The notes under the pieces were generated by a model, which was not told where the DNA came from, ran no database searches, and saw only the letters and a program-made list of their open reading frames with translations. Position numbers and translations under genes: made by a program. From the NCBI GenBank assembly GCA_964461295.1, contig CAYWTX010000449.1, positions 1 through 26,759 on the forward strand: a DNA stretch of 26,759 nucleotides. The letters are read 5' to 3'. Source of the stretch: CAYWTX01 sp964461295. Its GTDB lineage: Bacteria > Planctomycetota > Phycisphaerae > SM23-33. Positions 15,749 through 22,085 of this stretch are shown one piece after another; positions within the stretch are counted from its first letter, which is position 1, and each line of letters opens with the position of its first letter.

Positions 15749-17053
15749 ATGACCCAGTACGAAGCAGCCAAGGCCGGCCAGACAACGCCCCAGATGCGAC
15801 GCGTCGCCGACCGCGAACGCCTCGCTCCCGAAACCGTCCGCGACGAAGTCGCCGCCGGCCGACTCGTCATCCCCGCCAACCGCCTTCACCTGGCCGGCAC
15901 CGACGACCCCGCCTGCCGCCTCGATCCCGTCGCCATCGGCCGCTGCGCCACCACCAAGATCAACGCCAACATCGGCGCCTCGCCCAACGCCTCCTGCAAG
16001 GAGCAGGAACTCGTCAAGCTCCGCTGGGCCGTCCAGTACGGCGCCGACGCCGTCATGGACCTGTCCACCGGCGGCAACCTCGACGAGACCCGCCGGTTCC
16101 TTATCGGCCGCTGCACCGTGCCCCTCGGCACCGTGCCCATCTACTCCATGATCGTCCAGCGACCCCTCGAAGACCTGACCTTCGAGCACGCGCTCCAGGC
16201 GATCCGCGAGCAAGCCGCACAGGGCGTCGACTTCTTCACCATCCATGCCGGCATCCGCCGCGCCCACCTCCCCTTCGCCCGCCGACGGAAGATGGGCATC
16301 GTCTCCCGCGGCGGGAGTCTGCTCGCCAAATGGATGACCCATCACGGGCGCGAAAACCCCTTCTACGAACACTTCGACGAGATCAGCGCCGTCCTGCGCG
16401 AGTACGACGTCGCCTACTCCCTCGGCGACGGCCTGCGCCCCGGCTGCCTCGCCGACGCCTCCGACGACGCCCAGTTCGCCGAACTGGACACGCTGGGCGA
16501 ACTCGTCCAGCGTGCCCGCGCCGCCGGCGTCCAGGTCATGGTCGAAGGCCCCGGCCACGTCCCCTTCGACCAGATCGAAGCCAACATGAAGCGCCAGGAA
16601 AGAATCTGCAACGGCGCGCCCTTCTACGTCCTGGGACCCGTCGTCACCGACGTCTTCCCCGGGTACGACCACATCACCTCCGCCATCGGCGCCACCGCCG
16701 CCGCGTTCCACGGCGCCAGCTTCCTATGCTACGTCACGCCCACCGAACATCTGGCCCTGCCCGGCCCCGAGGATGTGAAGGCCGGCTGCATCGCCTATAA
16801 GATTGCCGCCCACGCCGCCGACGTCGCACGCAAACTGCCTGGCGCACGCGACTGGGACGACCGCATGTCCGACGCCCGCGCACGCTTCGACTGGCAGGAG
16901 CAGTTCCGCCTCGCCTTCGACGCCCCCACCGCCAGGGCCATCCGCGAGAAGGACGGCGTCGCTACCGACGCCGACTACTGCTCCATGTGCGGCCGCGACT
17001 GGTGCGCCATGCGGATCAGCCGTGACCTCAGGCAGGCACCGGCACCCCAGTGA
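15749..17053 (+). CDS. thiC: ThiC-family radical SAM enzyme (phosphomethylpyrimidine synthase or 5-hydroxybenzimidazole synthase)
   Basis: ThiC converts aminoimidazole ribotide to hydroxymethylpyrimidine phosphate for thiamine; the related BzaF makes 5-hydroxybenzimidazole for cobamides. The protein is 434 aa, the short form without the extra N-terminal domain of enteric ThiC. Seen: MTQYEAAKAGQTTPQM at the start, TKINANIGASP (about 73-83), YGADAVMDLSTGGNLD, DFFTIHAGI, SRGGSLLAKWM, VMVEGPGHVP, and the C-terminal cluster motif CX2CX4C as CSMCGRDWC (about 411-419). The last motif has RDW where classical ThiC has PKF. ThiC is the likelier reading because it is far more common, but the variant motif and the lack of a TPP riboswitch leave BzaF open. 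AAGG precedes the ATG. Confidence 0.9.
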   Translation: MTQYEAAKAGQTTPQMRRVADRERLAPETVRDEVAAGRLVIPANRLHLAGTDDPACRLDPVAIGRCATTKINANIGASPNASCKEQELVKLRWAVQYGADAVMDLSTGGNLDETRRFLIGRCTVPLGTVPIYSMIVQRPLEDLTFEHALQAIREQAAQGVDFFTIHAGIRRAHLPFARRRKMGIVSRGGSLLAKWMTHHGRENPFYEHFDEISAVLREYDVAYSLGDGLRPGCLADASDDAQFAELDTLGELVQRARAAGVQVMVEGPGHVPFDQIEANMKRQERICNGAPFYVLGPVVTDVFPGYDHITSAIGATAAAFHGASFLCYVTPTEHLALPGPEDVKAGCIAYKIAAHAADVARKLPGARDWDDRMSDARARFDWQEQFRLAFDAPTARAIREKDGVATDADYCSMCGRDWCAMRISRDLRQAPAPQ

Positions 17054-17082
17054 CCCCCGCCCGCCGCCGCCTGCTCCCTGCT

Positions 17083-17114
17083 GCCCTTGGCTGCGGCCAC
17101 CGGCCGCGCTGGGC
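17083..17114 (+). terminator. possible terminator of the thiC-family gene
   Basis: GCGGCC-ACC-GGCCGC (17093-17107) forms a six-bp stem, and outside it GCCC (17083-17086) can pair with GGGC (17111-17114) across bulges. It begins 30 bases after the stop. There is no T-run, so confidence is low. Confidence 0.35.
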
Positions 17115-17227
17115 AATTCGTGGTCTCTTCGCTCCGCCAACAAAGTGCGCCCGCCACTCGGGAATCGCTCCTTCCCCTCCTCCGATTTCGCGAAAGTCTC
17201 GCGGCCCGCTGGCCGATACACAATAGC

Positions 17228-17263
17228 GGTGCAGCATCATCTCCTGCACCTACTAGTCAGGAG
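17228..17263 (+). promoter_or_regulatory. alternative hairpins covering or freeing a ribosome binding site
   Basis: CTCCTG (17241-17246) is the exact complement of the CAGGAG ribosome binding site (17258-17263) of the 69-aa gene. The overlapping CTGCACC (17244-17250) is the exact complement of GGTGCAG (17228-17234). The two pairings cannot form together. One hides the ribosome binding site and the other frees it. Confidence 0.4.
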
Positions 17264-17269
17264 CTTACG

Positions 17270-17479
17270 ATGTCCCCGCCAATCGCGTCCGCCTCGCCGT
17301 CGCTCGCCAATGAAGCCCGCAACATCCTAGCCGCCGTCACCGCGCGCGCCTCGGCCGTGCGGGAGGCCTCCGCGGGCGGGGGGAGAGTCCTCTACGTCCC
17401 GGACGACCATGGCCTGCTCAGCGAGGTCGAGCACAACCACCTCGACTGGCCGACCCACCTCGCCCGCATCCGGGTGTAG
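17270..17479 (+). CDS. small protein of unknown function (69 aa)
   Basis: The ATG at 17270 has CAGGAG six bases upstream, and the frame shows the G/C-rich third positions of its neighbours, so I take it as a real gene although it is short. Residues 1-35 are Ala/Ser-rich with a likely helix (LANEARNILAAVTARASAV). A Gly patch (GGGR) precedes VLYVPDDHGLLSEVEHNHLD, and the end is WPTHLARIRV. No signal peptide or membrane helix is visible. It stands alone on the plus strand between thiC and the leftward rrf2 gene. I do not recognise a family. Confidence 0.6.
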   Translation: MSPPIASASPSLANEARNILAAVTARASAVREASAGGGRVLYVPDDHGLLSEVEHNHLDWPTHLARIRV

Positions 17480-17727
17480 ACGGCACACATGAGTGGAATG
17501 GGCCACATGGTGTGATCGACACGCCCAACCCGGCGAGACGGAGCCGGGCTGCCCCGGCCCGGCGGATCGCTACGCGAAGCCGGGCGTCGGCCCGGGCACT
17601 CTCGGAATCATTGGCGGCCGCCCTTACTCCCCATCGCAATCCTGGTTCGTCATTCCTGATCAGACCGCATCCCCTCCCCTGCCCGCTCCTCGTCGTCGGC
17701 TGTTTCCCTCCCTTCGCCCCTCGCCCT

Positions 17728-18165
17728 TCAGCTTGCCGTCTGCCTTGCCGCCGCCTTCGCCTTCGGCCCCCCGGCGAGGCACTCGCGAATCGTGATGGCA
17801 TTCAGCTTGCGTTTGAAGGTGTCCTGCAGCTCGCCCCACACCTTGCGGATGCTGCACCCGACGGCATCGCACTTCGGTGGAACGTGCTGGCAGAAGTTCA
17901 GCGCGATGGGACCCTCGACGGCCTCGATCACCTCCAGCAGAGTGATGCTCCGGGGATCGCGCGCCATGACAAACCCGCCGCCCTTGCCTCGCACCGGCGT
18001 CACGATGTCCGCCTTGGCCAGCAGGGCGAACAATTTCACCAGGTACTGCTTGGGCAGGTCGCGGGCCGAGCAGATGGTCTTCAGCGCAACCGGACCCTCG
18101 CCATGGTGCTCAGCCAGGACGAGTACGCCTCGAACCGCCAACTCCGCCGCGGGAGACAAACGCAT
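17728..18165 (-). CDS. Rrf2-family transcriptional regulator with three cysteines
   Basis: A 145-aa DNA-binding regulator of the Rrf2 family, many of which sense iron-sulfur clusters, nitric oxide or cysteine status. The winged helix-turn-helix is clear: MRLSPAAELAVRGVLVLAEH, LPKQYLVKLFALLAKADIV, then the wing VRGKGGGFVMARDPRSITLLEVIEA. Cys92, Cys99 and Cys104 follow (spacing C-x6-C-x4-C), close to the cluster ligands of IscR (C-x5-C-x5-C), so cluster binding is plausible but not proven. No isc or suf genes are in view, so the target is unknown. The ribosome binding site is weak. A promoter candidate lies just upstream. Confidence 0.9.
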   Translation of the reverse strand: MRLSPAAELAVRGVLVLAEHHGEGPVALKTICSARDLPKQYLVKLFALLAKADIVTPVRGKGGGFVMARDPRSITLLEVIEAVEGPIALNFCQHVPPKCDAVGCSIRKVWGELQDTFKRKLNAITIRECLAGGPKAKAAARQTAS

Positions 18166-18207
18166 GCGTCACCGCTTTCTGCCATACCCCACCCCATACT
18201 GAGAAAA

Positions 18208-18237
18208 AGTGTACCGCATTCACCACCTATACGTCAA
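18208..18237 (-). promoter_or_regulatory. promoter of the rrf2-type gene
   Basis: On the minus strand TTGACG (18237-18232) and TACACT (18213-18208) have an 18-base spacer and match -35 and -10 boxes at 5/6 and 4/6 positions. They lie about 45 bases before the start codon and separate this gene from the toxin gene upstream. Confidence 0.45.
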
Positions 18238-18253
18238 GTGAAGGGCTTCACCT

Positions 18254-18676
18254 CTACTCAATCAGTCTCGCCGCCACTCCGAAGAGCTTGGCTGCGCGGG
18301 CCAATGGTTTGTCCGCGGTGACGATCTCCATGTCGTGCGTGAAGGCCGCCGCAAGGTGGAGAGCATCGGGCGCACGAATCGGAACCGAGTACCGCCCGAT
18401 CCAGCCATACGCGAGGTCGTACTCGGGCTGCTCGATCGGCACGACTTCGTAGCGTCCCTCCTCCAAGTGCTCGTTGAGAAGCGACGAGACCCGTCTCGCA
18501 GATGCCTCGTCCGTCTCCCTGAGTCGAACCTTCATCGCCAACGCCGCGGCGAATTCCACCTTCACAAGCCCGGTGATGACCGGATCGGAGTCCTGTCCTA
18601 TGACCTCCTGGACGACATCGCTCGATGGCTCGCGCCAGTAGTAGGGGATCAGCACACTGGTGTCGAGGTAGGCCAT
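18254..18676 (-). CDS. vapC: VapC-family PIN-domain toxin
   Basis: A 140-aa PIN-domain ribonuclease, the toxin of a type II toxin-antitoxin pair. All four acidic active-site positions are present: Asp5 (YLDTSVLI), Glu41 (VKVEFAAAL), Asp104 (RAPDALHLA) and Asp122 (VTADKPLARAA). Length is normal and the gene looks intact. Its ATG overlaps the stop codon of the antitoxin gene by one base (TGATG), the usual arrangement for coupled translation. Its RNA target cannot be read from the sequence. Confidence 0.93.
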   Translation of the reverse strand: MAYLDTSVLIPYYWREPSSDVVQEVIGQDSDPVITGLVKVEFAAALAMKVRLRETDEASARRVSSLLNEHLEEGRYEVVPIEQPEYDLAYGWIGRYSVPIRAPDALHLAAAFTHDMEIVTADKPLARAAKLFGVAARLIE

Positions 18677-18909
18677 CAGTACCTCGCCTTCCGACGCGCC
18701 TCGATGAACATCTCCGATAACGGCTTGCCCTTCGTCGTCAGGGACGCTCGAAACGCCGTCAAGTCAGGCAAGGGCCGCCGCTTCCGCAAGGGTCCGATGC
18801 TCGCCACTTCTCGGCCGCGCCGGGTGATGATCGTGCATTGCCCCTTCTCGGCCGCATTGACGATCTCACCCAAACGCTTCCTTGCTTCCTTCAGATTCAT
18901 GGTGCCCAA
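18676..18909 (-). CDS. antitoxin of the Phd/YefM type, partner of VapC
   Basis: A 77-aa protein. The N-terminal half has the Phd/YefM pattern that binds DNA (MNLKEARKRLGEIVNAAEKG, then TIITRRGREVASIGPL). The second half (PDLTAFRASLT, GKPLSEMFIEARRKARY) is the flexible part expected to wrap the toxin. The start is uncertain: a TTG at 18909 has GGAG eight bases upstream, while the ATG at 18900 has no well-spaced site. I give the TTG start. It overlaps the toxin gene by one base. In such pairs the antitoxin, with the toxin, usually represses its own promoter. Confidence 0.88.
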   Translation of the reverse strand: MGTMNLKEARKRLGEIVNAAEKGQCTIITRRGREVASIGPLRKRRPLPDLTAFRASLTTKGKPLSEMFIEARRKARY

Positions 18910-18921
18910 TGGTGTGTCTCC

Positions 18922-18944
18922 AAGGTTACACCTGAAGTTTACAC
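18922..18944 (-). promoter_or_regulatory. direct repeat upstream of the antitoxin, possible operator
   Basis: AAGGTTACAC (18922-18931) and AAGTTTACAC (18935-18944) differ at one of ten bases and repeat every 13 bases. They lie 13-35 bases before the antitoxin start, where an autoregulatory operator would be expected. Confidence 0.3.
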
Positions 18945-19107
18945 TTTACAGCAACAGATTGCCACGGAGCTTCGCACACGTTCACAACTTCTGCGTTTGC
19001 CCATGCCCGTTCTCCCCGCGTAGAAGCCGCGGCCCTATCCTCGCGGCAGTCGACGACCCGCAGCCGTCAGCCGTCCTGTCCCGCTCCGCGCCCGTCCTCG
19101 CGTGCCT

Positions 19108-19302
19108 TCATGCCCCGGCCTTCCTCGACCGCTCCCTCTGCTCGCGAAGGTTCACCACGGGTCCGGGGTGCTGCGCTTGCACTTCCTGGAGCTTGCGGGC
19201 CAGAACAGAGAAATCGCTGCCGCATTCCCTGAGAATCTTCGCGCGGGCTCACCGCACGTCCCCAATGAACGAGTCTTCAAGTTCCTCTCGTCGCTCTGCC
19301 AT
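19108..19302 (-). pseudogene. decayed small partner gene of a PIN toxin, with an in-frame stop
   Basis: Read from the ATG at 19302, which has GGAG eight bases upstream, the frame gives 17 residues (MAERREELEDSFIGDVR). A TGA follows (19249-19251), and the same frame then continues for 46 residues (beginning ARAKILRECGSDFSVLARKL, then QEVQAQHPGPVVNL) to a TGA at 19108-19110. The continuation reads like the small proteins that follow PIN toxins of the YLLTWN type in many genomes. A single C-to-T change of CGA (Arg) to TGA would explain the break. It starts one base after the toxin remnant's stop. The function was probably antitoxin (inference). Confidence 0.65.
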
Positions 19303-19303
19303 C

Positions 19304-19468
19304 TCATTTCTCCTCAGCCCACAGCATCTCCGGCGTCACGATTCTCGGCGTCATCAATGCAAGTCGCCGGTTGATTGCCACGAGATGCTCCAGTTTGTCA
19401 AGGTTCGCCAGGTGCCTTACATTCCACGTGAGCAAGTAATCGGTTTCATGGTACGCAGCCACCTCCAT
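19304..19468 (-). pseudogene. C-terminal fragment of a PIN-domain (VapC-like) toxin
   Basis: The 54 residues from the ATG at 19468 include EVAAYHETDYLLTWNVRHLA, then LEHLVAINRRL and TPRIVTPEMLW. This is the typical final third of PIN toxins that begin with a YIETS-type strand. The first roughly 100 residues, with the catalytic Asp and Glu, are missing: 29 bases upstream the uvrB stop codon is reached. The open frame runs on into uvrB, but that part has no resemblance to PIN proteins. I take it as a remnant left by a deletion next to uvrB. A short expressed protein cannot be ruled out. Confidence 0.75.
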
Positions 19469-19497
19469 TCTCTTCTCGTTTGACGGTTCCAGAAAGG

Positions 19498-21618
19498 TCA
19501 CCCCCCGCCTCCCTTCCTCATCTGTCTCCCCTTCCTTCCCGTCTTCTTCGGCTCGCGATACCATCCCCCCTCCGGTTCCTCGCCTTCCTCGGCCGGTTTG
19601 CCTCGCGGCGGTGTTTCCCGGTCTTCCCCCCCCACACCTGCCGTCGCCTTCGCCGTCCCCGCCTTCAGTTCCGCCACGCGGTCGCGCAGCCGCGCAGCCC
19701 GCTCGAATTCCAGCGCCTCGGCCGCCTCGAACATCTCCGCCTCCAGCGCCGAGATCTCCTCGATGCGGTCGAACTCGCTCGCCCCCGCGTGGATCGCGTC
19801 CCTCGCCACCAGCCGCGAACGCAACTGGTCCGCCAGCGCCGTGCGAATCTCCTTGCGGATCGTCTCCGGCGTGATGTGGTGCTCCGCGTTGTAGGCCAAC
19901 TGCGTCTGCCGCCGCCGCCCCGTCTCGTCCATCGCCTGCTTCATCGCCGCCGTGACCGTGTCAGCGTACAGCAGCACCTGTGCGTTCACGTTGCGGGCGC
20001 ACCGCCCGATCGTCTGGATCAGGCTCGTCGCCGACCGCAGGAACCCCTCCTTGTCCGCGTCCAGGATCGCCACCAGGCTCACCTCCGGCAGGTCCAGGCC
20101 CTCGCGAAGCAGGTTGATCCCCACCAGCACGTCGAACTTCCCCTCGCGCAGCTCGCGCAGGATGTCCACCCGCTCCAGCGTATCCACCTCACTATGCAGA
20201 TACTTGCACCGATACCCCTCCGTGCGGATGTAATCGCTCAGGTCCTCCGCCAGCCGCTTCGTCAGCGTCGTGACCAGCGTCCGCTCCCCAGCCGCCACCC
20301 GCTTCCGCACCTCCTCCAGCAGGTCCGACACCTGGCCCCGCGCCGGCCGCACCTCCACCGGCGGGTCCACCAGGCCCGTCGGGCGGATGATCTGCTCCAC
20401 CACCTCGCCGCCCGCCAGCTTCAACTCGTACTCCGCCGGCGTGGCCGACACGAACACCACCTGCTGCCACGAGTCCTGGAACTCCTCGAACCGCAGCGGG
20501 CGGTTGTCCATCGCGCTGGGCAGCCGGAAGCCGTGATCCACCAGCACCTGCTTGCGGCTGCGGTCCCCGTTGTACATCGCACGCAACTGCGGCAGCGTCA
20601 CGTGGCTCTCGTCGACGATCAGCAGCCAGTCGTCCCCGAAGTAGTCGATCAGCGTGTACGGCCGCTGGCCCGGCAACCGCCCGTCCAGGTGCCGCGAGTA
20701 GTTCTCGATCCCCGAGCAGTACCCCACCTCCTGCAACATCTCGATGTCGTACCGCGTCCGCGCCGCCAGCCGCTGCGCCTCCAGCAGCTTGCCCGCATTC
20801 CGCAGCTCGATCAGCCGCATCTCCAGCTCGCGCTTGATCGTCCCCGCCGCACGCTCGATCGTGCCCTCGGCGGCCACGTAGTGCACGGCCGGGAAGATGA
20901 ACACCTGCTCCACGTCGCTCAGCGGTTCGCCCGTGGTGGGGTTGATCAGATGGATGGCGTCGATGATGTCGCCGAACATCTCGATCTGGTAGCCGAACTC
21001 CTCGTACGCCGGGTAGACCTCCACCGTGTCGCCGCGCACGCGGAACGTCCCCCGCTTGAAGTTCACGTCGTTGCGGTCGTACTGCAACGCCACGAACTTC
21101 TCCAGCATCTCCTCACGGCCGACGCTTTCGCCGGTTCGCACGGCCGCCACCATCTTCTGGTACTCTTCCGGACTGCCCAGGCCGAAGATGCACGACACGC
21201 TGGCGACGATCAACACGTCGCGCCGGTACGACAGGCTCGTCGTCGCCGACAACCGCAGCCGGTCCAGGTCGTCGTTGCGGCTGGCATCCTTCTCGATGTA
21301 GATGTCCCGGGCGGGGATGTACGCCTCCGGCTGGTAATAGTCATAGTAGCTGACGAAGTACTCGACCTTGTTCTGCGGGAACAGGTCCTTGAACTCCTCG
21401 TAGAGCTGAGCCGCCAGCGTCTTGTTGTGGCTGACCACCAGCGTCGGCTTGTTGATCCGCTCGACGACGTGCGCCATGGTGAACGTCTTGCCGCTGCCGG
21501 TCACGCCCAGCAGAACGTTGTGCTTCTGCCCGGCCCGCAGGTTCGCCTCCAGGCGGTCGATCGCCTGCGGCTGGTCGCCCGCAGGCGCCATCTTCGAAAT
21601 GACCTTGAAGTCGCCCAT
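19498..21618 (-). CDS. uvrB: UvrABC excision repair helicase subunit B
   Basis: UvrB receives damaged DNA from UvrA, checks the lesion and guides UvrC cutting. At 706 aa it is full-length. Seen: Walker A GVTGSGKT (38-45), the damage-probing beta-hairpin around YYDYYQPEAY (91-100), the IVDESH Walker B (334-339), helicase motif VVFVSATPAEYEL, SEVDTLERVDILRELREG, GINLLREGLDLPEVSLVAILDADKEG (motif V) and QTIGRCARN (motif VI). The UvrC/UvrA-interacting UVR domain is near the end (IEEISALEAEMFEAAEALEF, about 635-665). The last 45 residues are low-complexity. AAGGA precedes the ATG closely. No SOS operator was recognised upstream. Confidence 0.98.
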   Translation of the reverse strand: MGDFKVISKMAPAGDQPQAIDRLEANLRAGQKHNVLLGVTGSGKTFTMAHVVERINKPTLVVSHNKTLAAQLYEEFKDLFPQNKVEYFVSYYDYYQPEAYIPARDIYIEKDASRNDDLDRLRLSATTSLSYRRDVLIVASVSCIFGLGSPEEYQKMVAAVRTGESVGREEMLEKFVALQYDRNDVNFKRGTFRVRGDTVEVYPAYEEFGYQIEMFGDIIDAIHLINPTTGEPLSDVEQVFIFPAVHYVAAEGTIERAAGTIKRELEMRLIELRNAGKLLEAQRLAARTRYDIEMLQEVGYCSGIENYSRHLDGRLPGQRPYTLIDYFGDDWLLIVDESHVTLPQLRAMYNGDRSRKQVLVDHGFRLPSAMDNRPLRFEEFQDSWQQVVFVSATPAEYELKLAGGEVVEQIIRPTGLVDPPVEVRPARGQVSDLLEEVRKRVAAGERTLVTTLTKRLAEDLSDYIRTEGYRCKYLHSEVDTLERVDILRELREGKFDVLVGINLLREGLDLPEVSLVAILDADKEGFLRSATSLIQTIGRCARNVNAQVLLYADTVTAAMKQAMDETGRRRQTQLAYNAEHHITPETIRKEIRTALADQLRSRLVARDAIHAGASEFDRIEEISALEAEMFEAAEALEFERAARLRDRVAELKAGTAKATAGVGGEDRETPPRGKPAEEGEEPEGGWYREPKKTGRKGRQMRKGGGG

Positions 21619-21629
21619 GGCGTCCTTGT

Positions 21630-21648
21630 GCGGCCGCTGCCCGGCCGC
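21630..21648 (-). promoter_or_regulatory. hairpin in the uvrB leader
   Basis: GCGGCCG (21630-21636) and CGGCCGC (21642-21648) form a seven-bp GC stem with a five-base loop. On the minus strand it would sit at the very start of the uvrB message, just before the AAGGA ribosome binding site, where it could protect the 5' end. Confidence 0.35.
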
Positions 21649-21656
21649 AAACCCCC

Positions 21657-21685
21657 ATTATAGCGGCTCAGTCTCCTGCTCCCAG
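21657..21685 (-). promoter_or_regulatory. possible uvrB promoter
   Basis: A perfect TATAAT lies on the minus strand (21662-21657), 38 bases before the uvrB ATG. The -35 position (21685-21680, CTGGGA) is only a 3/6 match. Confidence 0.4.
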
Positions 21686-21809
21686 CTTCCGGCTTCGTTC
21701 GCATCTCCCCAGGCTGCGGCCTCGTCGCCCCGGCCGCTGACGAACGCTGAAGGGCGTGGCTTGGGCGCCGCATCCGAGTGGCGGGGCGCGTACCGCTGGG
21801 ATAGACTGT

Positions 21810-21937
21810 TAGGTGCCGTCACGAAATAACTTGTTCACGTTTCCCAGGTGGCACAGGTCTCCGACCTGTGCTGCACAGCTTGGAGAGATGTGCCACCAAG
21901 ACTGGCTTGCTCAGGTTATTTCGTGACGGACCTTTAC
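21810..21937. repeat. MITE-like palindromic element B
   Basis: This is the main content of the 467-base gap between uvrB and the lipoprotein gene; the rest of the gap shows no gene. Terminal inverted repeats: CCGTCACGAAATAACTTG (21816-21833) and CAGGTTATTTCGTGACGG (21912-21929) match at 17 of 18 positions, with further matching outside (AGGT against ACCT). Inside, GGTGGCACA (21847-21855) pairs with TGTGCCACC (21889-21897), and GCACAGGTC-TCC-GACCTGTGC (21851-21871) is a perfect nine-bp hairpin. It has no coding capacity. The nested palindromes with A/T-rich ends resemble element A. Confidence 0.65.
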
Positions 21938-22085
21938 GAAGTCCACAGCGTCGGGCGCGGGAAGATGAGAACCCATCGGCGTCTGGACCGGTGTCGGAAA
22001 CGCATTCCATCCGCATCCGCTTGTCGCCGAAGGAAGAAGAAGGTTGGCCTCCGCTCGTCTGAAACCACTTCTCAAGGAGCTGAAG

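Noticed and set aside
17228..17250. The GGTGCAG/CTGCACC hairpin as an intrinsic terminator for thiC
   Set aside because: It is 175 bases past the thiC stop, lacks a T-run and overlaps the complement of the next gene's ribosome binding site, which fits a leader structure better.
18911..19107. A further gene between the antitoxin and the decayed partner gene
   Set aside because: Short frames on both strands lack a ribosome binding site and a protein-like composition; only the upstream repeat of the antitoxin is notable.
19480..21663. A 727-codon plus-strand frame opposite uvrB
   Set aside because: It is an exact shadow of uvrB; the minus-strand frame has every UvrB motif.
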